Origin: Leptospira bourretii
GTDB taxonomy: Bacteria > Spirochaetota > Leptospiria > Leptospirales > Leptospiraceae
Assembly: GCF_004770145.1 (NCBI RefSeq)
Contig: NZ_RQFW01000019.1
Coordinates: forward strand, 124,001 to 188,000
Reading direction: 5' to 3'
Length of the DNA: 64,000 bases
Part shown: in pieces, positions 26,164 through 35,637 of the stretch
Position numbering within the stretch: position 1 is the first letter of the stretch
Layout: each line of letters begins with the position of its first letter
Translations under genes and position numbers: made by a program
Notes under the pieces: model-generated
Told to the model about the DNA's origin: nothing
Seen by the model: the letters and a program-made list of their open reading frames with translations, nothing else
The model's database searches: none

Positions 26164-28920
26164 TTATTTATGTGTCCTTGTGAACACACCGTCCCAATCA
26201 AAATCAGGTGGGTTGATTTTATATTCTTCACAACGTTCAATGAGCATATGACAGGATTTATCTTTTTGGCCCTTTGTCTTTTCGGATTCCTTAAAATATT
26301 GAATCGCAGAAACCCAGTTTTTCTCTAAATATGCTTTGAATCCGGCTTCATAAATCTCTGCTGCTTCGATCTGATTTGGTGAAACCAAAGATTTGTAACC
26401 GATTAGTTCATGAATTTTGACAGGTTCATTTTTTCCTTTTACCCGGACCAAATCCAAATAACGAGTCACCATTTCCTCTTGGATGGCCGCTTGGATCGGA
26501 TCCGTAATCAGAATGTTTACTCCATAATCCTTACCTGCCGCTTCCAACCTGGCTGCAAGGTTGACTGTATCACCCATCATCGTGTAAGAAGCTAAGGCAT
26601 CTGTTCCCATAAAACCAACCTTAGCTGGCCCAGAATTGAGTCCAATTCGAGCATCCATCACTTGAGCTTCTTTGGAATAAAGGTTGTTTTTTGTCCAATA
26701 GTCCCTTAGCTCAGCAAGTTTCATCACCATATCAACACTGGCACGAGCTGCCTTTAGTTCGTGATCTATTACAGGAACTGGAGCGTTAAAAATTCCGACA
26801 ATCGCATCCCCAATGTATTTATCTAAAACTCCTTCGTGTTTCTTCAGAAGAAGGGTCATGGCGGATAAATATTCATTTAGTAAAGCAGCAAGATCCGCGG
26901 ACTTTAATTGTTCGGAGATTGTTGAAAAACTTGCAACATCAGAGAAAAAGGCAGTGATATGAGTTTCTGATCCTCGTTTCAAAGCAGCAAGATCTACCAT
27001 GGCTTCTTGGACCACAACTGGATCAATCATACTTCCCAGAATGTTTTTTACCTTCTCTCTTTCTTCCAAACCTTGTCCCATATCAATAAAGTATTTGGTA
27101 AGAAGACCAACCTCATCTTGAGTCGTTGGTTTGATTCCTATTTTAAAATTACCTTTTGCAATTTCTAAAGTGGCAGAGAGAAGTTGTAATACAGGCTTTG
27201 TAATTGTTTTAGAAAAGAAAAACACAAAGATCAGTGCCGCACAAAGTCCAATTCCTGCTATGTAAAGATTTGTTTTTTGGCTTCTATAAACATCAGCAAA
27301 TGCTTTTTCTTCTGAAACAATCGTAATCACTCCTGCATCAGCAAATCCAATCTTTTGAAAGGATCCTAAATAAGAACCACCTAATTCTTCATCGATATAA
27401 CTCATTTGCCCCGTATTGGGAGCACTCGTTAACATTGATTTTACGATTGGCATAGAAGCAAGGTCAGTGGCCGCAAGAATTAAGTCTTCTTTCGGATGAG
27501 CAAGGGCAGTCCCATTCCCGTTTACCATAAAGGTAGTTTCGATTCCTTTTTTAGAGAATGCTCCAATGATTTTGTTTAATTTAACAATCATCACAAGAGC
27601 GTTGTCCAATTCCCCATTTTCAGAAGTGGGAATGGCAATGGCGAAGGATGGTTCTTGAAATCCAGGGCTTGAGTTTAAAAGTACAGCTTGTCCATTAAAG
27701 GCCTCAGCCAAAGCATCTCGATTGCGATTTACAACATTATGAAAATCTTCTTCTGTAACAGAACTTTTTTTCAGTTCCTCTTCGTTGAATACCTCTCGTT
27801 TCATAATGAGAGTATTTTCTTTTTTTTCAAAAATTCCTAAATAAATGAATTCTTTATCATTTTGAAAAAAAGTTTTGATCAGAAGTCTTCTTTCAGCTTC
27901 AGGAAGGCCTTGGGTTGTTAGGGTGATGGCAATTTGACGACCTTTTTCCACAACCCCCAGAATATCAGATTTAACTTTTGAACCAATAATTTCCGCAATA
28001 CGAATGTTATTGTCTCGCAACTGAAGTTCAATGGATCTTTTAAAATAGAAAGAAGCAAAAAAGATAATTACCCCTACAGACAATGCAAAAAGAAAACTAA
28101 TGACACCCATCATTTTTAACTGAAGGGAAAACTTGGTATTCGAAGATCCATCTAATGTATGTAATTCGGGAGACTCTGTAGTTTTAGGTTCTGTCGATTC
28201 CGCTTTCGATACAATTTCTACTGGAACCGGTTCTTTGGTCACAACTTCTTCAGCAAAGGAAGATTCAATTAAATCATAAGGATGGTTTGGTGACTCATCT
28301 TCAAAAGATGAAACCTCAGTTGGATTTTCAAAAGAAAGTTCAGAATTTGTGTCTGGATAAGAACCGTTTAGGTTTCCCGAAGCAACCAGAACCTCTTCTT
28401 TGATTTTTTTTCGTCCAGACTTTCCGACAAACTCCAGAGGAGGATAACTGAAATGAGTTTTTTTGGAATTTGTTTCTTTGGTAACCTGTGATTCTGAAAC
28501 GGAACTTGTTTTTCCAGTAAGACCAAATTTATGGGATATACGATCAGGAGAAATTTTATCATCCCAAAGGTATTCTAATCTTGCAAAAACAGATCGTGCT
28601 TCCAATTCCATTCGTTTGGGGATCAGGACATAAATCGTTTTATCTTCACCTAACCTTGATAATTCGGTAGCCAGGTATTTATTGGTTGGGATATTATGAA
28701 TGGATACAAAGGGAAACTCAATGCGATTGGTATCTGTTGGAATGCCCCAAAGCGGAGGTCCAAATCGGAATTCCAATTCCCCGGCACGCCGAGTTTGAAA
28801 GAATATAGTAATCCCCTCGTTCCAATCCCAGGTTTCTAGGCTTCCAGGGGATTCGTCCCAGAAGAGAAAAGCGAGTTTGGACGTTCGGAGGAACGGAATT
28901 TCAGCGGAAATTTCTATCAT
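26164..28920 (-). CDS. Membrane class III adenylate/guanylate cyclase with HAMP and cache-like sensor
   Basis: A 918-aa signalling enzyme. Residues 1-130 are a cytoplasmic alpha/beta domain I do not recognise; 135-265 is low-complexity linker; TM1 is at about 271-293; a cache-like periplasmic sensor follows (about 300-540); TM2 lies near 550-570, then HAMP (TITKPVLQLL, QDEVGLLTKYF). The cyclase domain (about 650-850) has FFSDVASFS and YIGDAIVGIF (metal Asp residues), GPAKVGFMG and YTMMGDTVNLAARLE. Whether ATP or GTP is used is not settled, though the substrate-site pattern is compatible with ATP. Forms the start of a three-gene leftward block with the FecR and DUF5683 genes. Confidence 0.85.
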   Translation of the reverse strand: MIEISAEIPFLRTSKLAFLFWDESPGSLETWDWNEGITIFFQTRRAGELEFRFGPPLWGIPTDTNRIEFPFVSIHNIPTNKYLATELSRLGEDKTIYVLIPKRMELEARSVFARLEYLWDDKISPDRISHKFGLTGKTSSVSESQVTKETNSKKTHFSYPPLEFVGKSGRKKIKEEVLVASGNLNGSYPDTNSELSFENPTEVSSFEDESPNHPYDLIESSFAEEVVTKEPVPVEIVSKAESTEPKTTESPELHTLDGSSNTKFSLQLKMMGVISFLFALSVGVIIFFASFYFKRSIELQLRDNNIRIAEIIGSKVKSDILGVVEKGRQIAITLTTQGLPEAERRLLIKTFFQNDKEFIYLGIFEKKENTLIMKREVFNEEELKKSSVTEEDFHNVVNRNRDALAEAFNGQAVLLNSSPGFQEPSFAIAIPTSENGELDNALVMIVKLNKIIGAFSKKGIETTFMVNGNGTALAHPKEDLILAATDLASMPIVKSMLTSAPNTGQMSYIDEELGGSYLGSFQKIGFADAGVITIVSEEKAFADVYRSQKTNLYIAGIGLCAALIFVFFFSKTITKPVLQLLSATLEIAKGNFKIGIKPTTQDEVGLLTKYFIDMGQGLEEREKVKNILGSMIDPVVVQEAMVDLAALKRGSETHITAFFSDVASFSTISEQLKSADLAALLNEYLSAMTLLLKKHEGVLDKYIGDAIVGIFNAPVPVIDHELKAARASVDMVMKLAELRDYWTKNNLYSKEAQVMDARIGLNSGPAKVGFMGTDALASYTMMGDTVNLAARLEAAGKDYGVNILITDPIQAAIQEEMVTRYLDLVRVKGKNEPVKIHELIGYKSLVSPNQIEAAEIYEAGFKAYLEKNWVSAIQYFKESEKTKGQKDKSCHMLIERCEEYKINPPDFDWDGVFTRTHK

Positions 28921-28970
28921 GCCTTTTTTAGTATCGACTTATTCGGCCAAACAATCGATCTCAATTCTAG

Positions 28971-29741
28971 ATGAAAATCATCACGTTAAATTGCAACGGA
29001 ATTCGCTCCAGTTTGAGCAAAGGTTTACTAGATTTTATACGTCAGGAAAATCCTGACATTATTTGTTTCCAAGAAACAAAGGCTCCTGTTTCAGAAATTG
29101 ACCGATCGGAGTTTCGAAGTCTGGGTTATGAAGTCCATACCTGCATTGCAGAAAAACCAGGATACAGCGGAACGGCTGTTCTTACCAAATTCAAACCAAA
29201 ATCAGTGGTTGTCGGATTTGGGGACGGAATCTATCGAAGTGAAGGTAGGTCCCTTTTTCTGGAATATCCAGATTTCTTTCTCTGGAATCTTTATTTTCCC
29301 TCGGGCACAAGCGGAGAAGAAAGACAAAAGGTAAAGTATACTTTCCTAGATTCCTTTTTTGACCTAGCAAAACCCTATACAAAGAAGAAAAAACCTTTGG
29401 TTGTTTGTGGGGATGTCAATATTGCACATACGGAATTGGATATCCACAACGCCAAGGGCAACCAAAAGAGTTCCGGATTCCTTCCAGAAGAAAGAGCCTG
29501 GGTTTCCAAGTTTTTAGATTCTGGATTTTTAGATTGTTTTCGAGTTTTGCAACCGGAGATCCGAGATGAATACTCGTGGTGGACATATCGGTTCCAAGCA
29601 AGAAAGAACAATAAGGGTTGGAGGATTGATTACTTTTTTATCACAAAATCTCCTTCATACAAATTGGAATCAGTATCAATCGCCAAAGAACCGATTCTCT
29701 CTGACCATGCACCGGTCGTTATGAAAATCCAATTCACTTGA
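28971..29741 (+). CDS. xth: Exodeoxyribonuclease III family AP endonuclease
   Basis: Cleaves DNA at abasic sites for base-excision repair. The 256-aa product has all the family landmarks: MKIITLNCNGIRSSL (catalytic Asn), CFQETKAP (metal Glu), GYSGTAVLTKF, GDVNIAHTELDI (Asp/Asn pair), WRIDYFFIT and LSDHAPVVM (catalytic His). Length fits ExoIII/ExoA. It is divergent from the cyclase gene, 50 bases away, and a lipoprotein gene follows 30 bases later. Confidence 0.96.
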   Translation: MKIITLNCNGIRSSLSKGLLDFIRQENPDIICFQETKAPVSEIDRSEFRSLGYEVHTCIAEKPGYSGTAVLTKFKPKSVVVGFGDGIYRSEGRSLFLEYPDFFLWNLYFPSGTSGEERQKVKYTFLDSFFDLAKPYTKKKKPLVVCGDVNIAHTELDIHNAKGNQKSSGFLPEERAWVSKFLDSGFLDCFRVLQPEIRDEYSWWTYRFQARKNNKGWRIDYFFITKSPSYKLESVSIAKEPILSDHAPVVMKIQFT

Positions 29742-29771
29742 CAAAGTAGTTTTTTAGGAGATATTTCTGGG

Positions 29772-30743
29772 ATGAAATTGGCCATCCCTATTCTTATCTC
29801 TCTTTTCACTTTCCAATGTTCTGTTCTCGGTGTGATTCAGGATAAAATTCCTTTGCCTGAATTTGAATTCGATTCCTTATCTATAAAAAATATCACACTC
29901 ACAGATATCACACTTTCTGTTGTCACTTCCGTTGAAAATCCTTACCCAGTTTCCCTTCCCAGTTCCTTACTGGATATGGATATCAAAATAGAAGGTTTAA
30001 AACTTTCTCAAATCAAAACAGATTTAGGAGCCATTGAAGGGAAAAAAACAAAACAACTTCCTCTGGAAGTAAAACTTAAATATACGGATCTATTAAATTT
30101 ATACAAAAAATTTCCAAACAAACCAATGTTAGAAGTAAGTGCCGAAGGAAATATGAAAGTTCCTATCCCAAAACAATGGCAACTTCTTGGAAAAGATTCC
30201 CTAAGTTTTCCTTTTGTCAAAAAACGAGAAATCCCCGCCATCCTTCCCAATGTTGAAATTAAAAACTTTAAAATCCTTATGCCCACAGAAGCAGAAATTC
30301 TGAGTGCATCAAATACGAATGTTTTGGCTGACACTGCCACCGGATTTTTGAAAGGGCTTCTGGGAGGATCAAAACAACCTGCAACTTCAGCGGCAAAAGC
30401 AGGTTTATCCAACTTAAAGTTAGACCTAAATACAGAATTTGATTTTATATTTTCTAATGAGGCAGCTTCCAATTTAAATCTGACAGGACTTAATTATGAT
30501 TTAAATCTTGCTGGTGAAAACTTTTTAAACGGAACTCCAAAAGAAATTGTCAATTCTGGAAAAACGTCGACTGTTAAAATAGCAACAAAGTTTCCCATCA
30601 CTTCGATTAGTTCATCGTTGTATAAAACGATTCAAAACAAATCGGCTCAATTTGACTTAAAAGGGGATTCTGGACTTAAGGTTCCTTCTGTTTCTGAACC
30701 TATTCCCTTCCAATACGAAAAACAAGGGAATTTTAAGTGGTAA
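29772..30743 (+). CDS. LEA14-like (WHy domain) lipoprotein
   Basis: A 323-aa lipoprotein: signal MKLAIPILISLFTFQC with the lipid cysteine at residue 16, then a WHy/LEA14-type beta sandwich (FEFDSLSIKNITLTDITLS, VENPYPVSLP, LKYTDLLNLY) seen in bacterial desiccation-related lipoproteins; a further repeat of similar strands follows to about residue 300. AGGAGA lies about 11 bases upstream of the ATG. LEA14 domains bind hydrophobic surfaces and are tied to stress protection, but the actual role here is not known. A strong bidirectional terminator lies downstream. Confidence 0.75.
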   Translation: MKLAIPILISLFTFQCSVLGVIQDKIPLPEFEFDSLSIKNITLTDITLSVVTSVENPYPVSLPSSLLDMDIKIEGLKLSQIKTDLGAIEGKKTKQLPLEVKLKYTDLLNLYKKFPNKPMLEVSAEGNMKVPIPKQWQLLGKDSLSFPFVKKREIPAILPNVEIKNFKILMPTEAEILSASNTNVLADTATGFLKGLLGGSKQPATSAAKAGLSNLKLDLNTEFDFIFSNEAASNLNLTGLNYDLNLAGENFLNGTPKEIVNSGKTSTVKIATKFPITSISSSLYKTIQNKSAQFDLKGDSGLKVPSVSEPIPFQYEKQGNFKW

Positions 30744-30762
30744 GTATAGAAACGATTGGCAT

Positions 30763-30798
30763 AAAAAGTAAACCGAAAGGAATCTCGGTTTACTTTTT
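30763..30798. terminator. Bidirectional intrinsic terminator between the LEA14-like and the downstream lipoprotein genes
   Basis: Perfect 14-base arms AAAAAGTAAACCGA (30763-30776) and TCGGTTTACTTTTT (30785-30798) separated by an 8-base loop. With A-runs on one side and T-runs on the other, it fits a rho-independent terminator read from both directions, and it spans the stop codon of the leftward lipoprotein gene (30790-30792). It is the clearest classical terminator in the window. Confidence 0.88.
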
Positions 30799-31425
30799 CT
30801 TCTGTAACATCTGTTTGATTTCGTCTCTGGTTTTTCCAGGATACAGACGAATCTGATAACTAATCAAAAACTTAGTGATGATGGGTGTTCCATCTTTAGA
30901 GGAATGTTCATAATTAAAACGCGAAGCATCATTTTGAATGATCTTTGCCACGTCATTGATTCTTGGAACCCGACGGTCAAAGGCAATGGATTCCAATTTG
31001 CCTGTTACTGTATTGAGGCCAATGACGATCATCCCATCATCCACAAAACTTAAGAGGTCAAACTTTTTCATTTCCTCTTTGGAAAGTTCATCCCCACCGG
31101 CATCCGGTTTTCTACGAATTTTATCGGTATGACGGATTTGGCGGACCATATAGGAATCAGAAGCAATATAGACCCGAAAGATTTCTGTTGGGAGATCACT
31201 CTTTTTTTGGAAAAAAGGAATTTCTCCAGAGTTGTTTTGAACCTCTTCTCCTTTTTCGTTTAGGATGATTTCACCTTCGCCGCCAGGAGGTGGGAGTACA
31301 TCCTTTGTTTGGTGTACTTCCTGACTGGTTTCAGTGTTGGCATTTGGATTGGTTTGCGGAGTGGATTGGCAACCGAGGATCAAAGAAAGTGAAACAACCG
31401 GTAAAAACAAAGGCAAGAATTTCAT
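30790..31425 (-). CDS. Lipoprotein of unknown function
   Basis: A 211-aa lipoprotein with signal MKFLPLFLPVVSLSLILGC (lipid Cys at about 19), a Thr/Gln/Asn-rich linker, and a mixed globular part (RVYIASDSYMVRQIRHTD, FDLLSFVDDGMIVIGLNTVTGKLESIAFDRRVPRI). No family recognised. Its 3' end lies in the terminator hairpin shared with the LEA14-like gene. It is leftward like mgtE upstream (62 bases between), so may belong to the same unit. Confidence 0.7.
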   Translation of the reverse strand: MKFLPLFLPVVSLSLILGCQSTPQTNPNANTETSQEVHQTKDVLPPPGGEGEIILNEKGEEVQNNSGEIPFFQKKSDLPTEIFRVYIASDSYMVRQIRHTDKIRRKPDAGGDELSKEEMKKFDLLSFVDDGMIVIGLNTVTGKLESIAFDRRVPRINDVAKIIQNDASRFNYEHSSKDGTPIITKFLISYQIRLYPGKTRDEIKQMLQKKK

Positions 31426-31487
31426 TTTGTCATCAGTATTTGGCCCTTTCCTTCACTGGCAAGAATTTAAAATCCAAGGGACAATCC

Positions 31488-32891
31488 CTAAATTAAATAT
31501 TTTGCAAACACTGTGGCAAGTCCGAGGAAAAAGAAAAATCCACATACATCTGTGGTTGCTGTTACAAAGATCGATGAAGCAATCGCCGGGTCCACTCGCA
31601 TCGCTTTTAAAACAATGGGAACAAGGGAACCAGTGAGAGATGCTACAATCATATTCACAAGCATAGCAGTTCCTACCACAAGCCCGAGTACAAGATTCCC
31701 TTTTACAAAAAAGATCATAAGACCCGTAACGGTTCCCAGTACAAACCCATTCAAAACACCGATCGTAAATTCTTTTCTGACCGCTTCCCACCAATTGGAA
31801 AAAGAAAGATCTCCAGTGGCAATATTACGAATAACAACTGTTACTGACTGTGTTCCAGCGTTCCCACCAAGACCTGCCACAATCGGCATAAGTGTCGCAA
31901 GAACCACAATTTGAGAGATAGTATCTTCAAAAAATGCAACAACGGTCGAACTCACAAAGGCAGTGAGTAAATTAACATTGAGCCAAATAATTCTACGTTT
32001 TACTGATTGTAAAATGGGGGTAGAAAGTCTTTCATCTTCAGAAACCCCGGCCATGAGGAGGATATCTTCTGAAGCTTCCTCTTCCACAATTTCTAAAACA
32101 TCATCAACAGTGATCCGACCAATGATCCTTCCCAAATCATCCGTTACCGCGGCACTGAATAAATCGTATTTTTTAAAGGTATTGGCAACCTCTTCCTGAT
32201 CCACGTCGTAATGAAAAGCAAATACTGAAAAATTGGTTATCTTTGCCACTTTGGTATTGATAGGAGTGAGAAATAAATCTTTTAAAGGAATGAATCCTTC
32301 TAAAACTCCATCTTCGTCTGTGACATACACTTGGTAGATATCTTCAATTTCTTTGGCTTTTTTTCGAACGTTTATGATTCCTTTGCGAACATTGTCTGTG
32401 ATAGAAACTGTGGCAAAGTCTTTGGACATAAGTCGTCCTGCTGATGACTCGCGAAATCCAAGTTGGGAGCGAATTTCAAAACTATCGGCTTTACTTAAAT
32501 TTGCTAAAACTAACTCTCGTTTAGCGCTAGGTAGATAGGAAAGAAGATATGTTGTTTCATCCGTTTCAATATGATTTAGAGTATTGGAGATTTCATCGAC
32601 GGAAAGTTCCTCTAAAAAAGACTCTAAAGTCTCTTCCTCCATTTTGACTAAGGCATAGGCCTGGTCTTCTTTCGGAAGGATACGGAAAAGGTATAATTCC
32701 TCTTCCCTTTCTAAATCACGAAATAAAGTGACGATGTCTGCAGGGTGAGCCCCATCTAGCATCTCTTTTAATTGTTTTGAATTTTCTTCGGAAACTAGGG
32801 TTTTGATCTGTCCGACAAATTCATCATAGGAATCGCTCTCTCTGTCGATTTTGATTCGGAATTCGGACTCTTTCTTTCTTTCTTCTTCCAT
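31488..32891 (-). CDS. mgtE: Magnesium transporter
   Basis: MgtE-type Mg2+ channel in the inner membrane. The 467-aa product has an N-terminal helical MgtE-N domain (about residues 30-135, AHPADIVTLFRDL), two CBS domains (about 140-265, with VTDDLGRIIGRITVDDVLEIVEEEA), and five membrane helices carrying GGNAGTQSVTVVIRN, the family signature. Mg2+ binding between the CBS/N domains closes the pore in known homologues. Divergent from the coiled-coil lipoprotein gene. Confidence 0.95.
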   Translation of the reverse strand: MEEERKKESEFRIKIDRESDSYDEFVGQIKTLVSEENSKQLKEMLDGAHPADIVTLFRDLEREEELYLFRILPKEDQAYALVKMEEETLESFLEELSVDEISNTLNHIETDETTYLLSYLPSAKRELVLANLSKADSFEIRSQLGFRESSAGRLMSKDFATVSITDNVRKGIINVRKKAKEIEDIYQVYVTDEDGVLEGFIPLKDLFLTPINTKVAKITNFSVFAFHYDVDQEEVANTFKKYDLFSAAVTDDLGRIIGRITVDDVLEIVEEEASEDILLMAGVSEDERLSTPILQSVKRRIIWLNVNLLTAFVSSTVVAFFEDTISQIVVLATLMPIVAGLGGNAGTQSVTVVIRNIATGDLSFSNWWEAVRKEFTIGVLNGFVLGTVTGLMIFFVKGNLVLGLVVGTAMLVNMIVASLTGSLVPIVLKAMRVDPAIASSIFVTATTDVCGFFFFLGLATVFAKYLI

Positions 32892-32956
32892 AAATCAGCG
32901 GATTTCCTGAAATTTACAATTGACGGTTATGTCACGTGGAGCATAGGCTATATCCT

Positions 32957-33649
32957 ATGTCGGCACGAGTTCGAATTTTGAAAACGAATCTTTTTCTTCT
33001 CCTAGTTTTTTCCCAATGTGTTCTTTTCGAACCTAAAATTAATAAGGTTCCCGATGCCTATGTTAGGGACGAAGTGATGAATGCCGAGCAAAAGAACGCA
33101 ACAAGAGTTCTAACCGACCGCATCATCAAATTGAATAACGAAGTTTCGGCCCAAAGAAAGGCCAACACACTCACAACCCAAGCCATCAAAATCTCTCAGT
33201 CGAAAGTAACAAAACACAGTGCACAACGTGATTTGGCCAGAAACAAAGAAACTTATTTTGTTTTGAGAGAAGACTCTGCCACATCCAAAAGGTATCTAGA
33301 AGAAAGCCAAGCTCATGAATTGGAGCGCGCCAAAGAAGAAACAAGATACAAAACTTGGGTGCAAAAGGAAAAAGAAGACAAGGCTTATTTGGAAATGAAA
33401 GAAGCAGCTCTCGGGGAACTCATCGCAGAACTGGAATTAGTTCGTTCCGAAATCGCAGTCAAGTTCCAAGAATCTCAGGGAAAAACTCCCGCTGATCCAG
33501 AATACATCAAAAAAGAAATTTATGAAACCCAGTATGCAGAAAAAAAATCAGATGCTCGTCGTCGGGTCTCTGACTGGGAACGGGTAAAAACAGAAGCACC
33601 GAGTTTGCCAAAAGTCAATTTAGAGGATAGTTTTGATGATGCGAAATAA
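32957..33649 (+). CDS. Coiled-coil lipoprotein paired with an OmpA-family protein
   Basis: A 230-aa lipoprotein. I use the ATG at 32957; a GTG at 32936 would lengthen the leader. Signal NLFLLLVFSQC ends in the lipid cysteine at about residue 21 from this start; the rest is almost fully helical and charged (RIIKLNNEVSAQRKANTL, KEETRYKTWVQKEKEDKAY, ALGELIAELELVRSEI) and likely forms a long coiled coil. It overlaps the OmpA-like gene by 14 bases, so both are probably coupled. Inference: an envelope stalk or spacer bound to the OmpA partner. Confidence 0.7.
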   Translation: MSARVRILKTNLFLLLVFSQCVLFEPKINKVPDAYVRDEVMNAEQKNATRVLTDRIIKLNNEVSAQRKANTLTTQAIKISQSKVTKHSAQRDLARNKETYFVLREDSATSKRYLEESQAHELERAKEETRYKTWVQKEKEDKAYLEMKEAALGELIAELELVRSEIAVKFQESQGKTPADPEYIKKEIYETQYAEKKSDARRRVSDWERVKTEAPSLPKVNLEDSFDDAK

Positions 33650-34688
33650 AATCCGATTCATTGGCATCCTCTTCCTATATGGTTTTGTCTCCCTAGCAAA
33701 CCTCTCTGCCGATTGGGTTTATTTCCCTTATGAGTACAACCAAATTTATAAAGAAAAATACGCTTTAGAATTGGAATTAGCTGATATTCGCAAACAACAC
33801 CAAAACGAACTGAACCGGTTGGAAGAAGAAAAAAAAGAACTCCAAACGCAAAACCGAAATCTCACTGAAGATTTGGAACTGGAAAAACGCAATCGCGCCA
33901 AAGAACAAGATGAATACTCCGACAAAATGCGTGATTACGATATGCGCCTTCGAAGCCTGGAAAAAAAGGGAACAGATAAGGAACGCCTACTTGCGGAAGA
34001 AAATCGAAAACGAGAAGAAAAAGACCGAGCCGATTTAGATGCCTATAAGAAAAAACTAGAAGATAAAGAACGTGAATGCCTCCAAAAAGAACAAAAACTT
34101 CGAGATACCTATGAATCAAAAATAGATGAACTCAAAGAAAGAATTCGTAATTTGGAAGAGGAACTAGGAAACCTTCGCAAACTCACCAAAGAACAAAAAA
34201 GAGAATTGGAACGCCTTGCGGAACAAACCAAAGAGTTTGAAGAAAAATTAGCAAAAGAAATTACCTCTGGCCAAATCCGTCTCAAACGTTTTCACAACAA
34301 ACTCATCATCAATATCGATGATAAAATTTCCTTTGATAGTGGCTCCTCGGAACTAAAACCTGCCATCCTTCCTGCCATCGATAAGATCCGAGAGATCCTT
34401 GCTTCTTATCCAGAGAACTATATTGTTGTGGAAGGACATACTGACAATGTTCCGATCAAAACTAAGTTTCGAAACAATTGGCACCTTTCCAGCGAACGAG
34501 CATTATCCGTTTTGGAATATATGTTACAGAATAAAAATCTAAACCCAAAAAACTTTTCGAGTGCCGGTTATGGTGAATTCCAACCCATTGTTCCCAATAC
34601 TTCCAAAGAAAACAAAGCACTCAATCGTCGTGTGGACATTGTTGTGGTACCAAGGGCCACTGGGTCATTAAACACAAACAATGACTAA
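33636..34688 (+). CDS. OmpA-family protein with long coiled-coil stalk
   Basis: A 350-aa protein with a signal peptide (RNKIRFIGILFLYGFVSLANLSAD), a charged coiled coil (about residues 35-205), and a C-terminal OmpA/MotB peptidoglycan-binding domain (about 215-345) with SFDSGSSELKPAILPAIDKI, VEGHTDNVPIKT, LSSERALSVLEYML and LNRRVDIVV. The ATG at 33636 follows GAGGA with eight bases between; TTG 33633 and ATG 33639 are alternatives. The stalk would reach from a peptidoglycan anchor to the neighbouring lipoprotein, by inference. Overlaps the CDF gene by eight bases. Confidence 0.88.
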   Translation: MMRNKIRFIGILFLYGFVSLANLSADWVYFPYEYNQIYKEKYALELELADIRKQHQNELNRLEEEKKELQTQNRNLTEDLELEKRNRAKEQDEYSDKMRDYDMRLRSLEKKGTDKERLLAEENRKREEKDRADLDAYKKKLEDKERECLQKEQKLRDTYESKIDELKERIRNLEEELGNLRKLTKEQKRELERLAEQTKEFEEKLAKEITSGQIRLKRFHNKLIINIDDKISFDSGSSELKPAILPAIDKIREILASYPENYIVVEGHTDNVPIKTKFRNNWHLSSERALSVLEYMLQNKNLNPKNFSSAGYGEFQPIVPNTSKENKALNRRVDIVVVPRATGSLNTNND

Positions 34689-35637
34689 ACCAAGACCCAA
34701 ACGTTCCCGATTGGTATTTTTTTTAAGCCTATCGGGTATTTTATCCATAGTTATTTTTTTTATCGAATGGATTGGTTCCCGGGAAAGTGGAAGCCTTGCC
34801 CTATTCGCAGATGCTGGCCATATCTTTACTGACGTATTTGCCCATCTCATTTCCTTATTTGCCTTACTCATTGCTTCAAAAAAACCCACAACAAGATACC
34901 CATTTGGATTTCACCGTTTTGAAGTGCTTGCAGCCTTATTCAATGGCTTTCTTCTCATAGGCATTGCCCTTTTCATTTTATACGAAAGTTATTTACGTTT
35001 TTCAGGGACGGCTCATGTAGAACCCGACTCAATGTTGGCTTATGCTGCCATTGGTTTTGGAATCAATTTGGTATCGGCGGGCCTTCTTGTGGGAGTGAGT
35101 AAAACTAGTCTCAACTTAAAGTCAGCCTATTTACATGTTCTAAGCGATCTATTAGGAACCTTAGCCGTAGTTCTCGGAGCTCTTATCATTCGTTTTACTG
35201 GATTTAAAGAAGTGGATCATTTCCTTAGTGTGATTCTTGGAATTTTTATCCTAAAAACTTCCTATGGAATCGTTAAAGAATCTATTGAAATATTAATCGA
35301 AGCTGACACGAGTGATTTTGACAAAGAACATTTGTTAGAGCATATTAAAGTATTAAAAGGGATTGAGGCCGTTTCTCAGATAACGGTTCGAAAACTTACT
35401 TCCGGTGTATTTTCTGTCGAATTACAGATCTTAGTAAACCAAAATACAGACAGAGATAAAATCGTATTAGAAATTCACAAAGTACTCAAAGGAGAATTTG
35501 GAGTTCCCTTTGTTTCTGTAGAAATTCTTTCCTCTTCACTCAAAGAAAAATTAGAAGAAATTTCTGTTAGAGAAACGGAACGTGAGTTTGGCCACCATGG
35601 GCATAGCCACGGACATGCACACGACCACCACCATTAA
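34681..35637 (+). CDS. Cation diffusion facilitator (CDF) metal exporter
   Basis: A 318-aa CDF protein, exporting Zn2+ (or Co/Cd) against protons. Six membrane helices with the metal sites AGHIFTDVFAHL and LHVLSDLLGTLAVV, a C-terminal cytoplasmic domain (about residues 215-290) and a His-rich tail (GHHGHSHGHAHDHHH) that likely binds metal. Closest to ZitB/CzcD in outline. Coupled to the OmpA gene by overlap, and its stop shares TTAA with the convergent gene, as for the pair at 4777. Confidence 0.93.
   Translation: MTKPRPKRSRLVFFLSLSGILSIVIFFIEWIGSRESGSLALFADAGHIFTDVFAHLISLFALLIASKKPTTRYPFGFHRFEVLAALFNGFLLIGIALFILYESYLRFSGTAHVEPDSMLAYAAIGFGINLVSAGLLVGVSKTSLNLKSAYLHVLSDLLGTLAVVLGALIIRFTGFKEVDHFLSVILGIFILKTSYGIVKESIEILIEADTSDFDKEHLLEHIKVLKGIEAVSQITVRKLTSGVFSVELQILVNQNTDRDKIVLEIHKVLKGEFGVPFVSVEILSSSLKEKLEEISVRETEREFGHHGHSHGHAHDHHH

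Noticed and set aside
32917..32956. Possible sigma-70 promoter TTGACG before the coiled-coil lipoprotein
   Set aside because: The -10 candidate would lie only a few bases from the chosen ATG, leaving nearly no leader; too weak to annotate.
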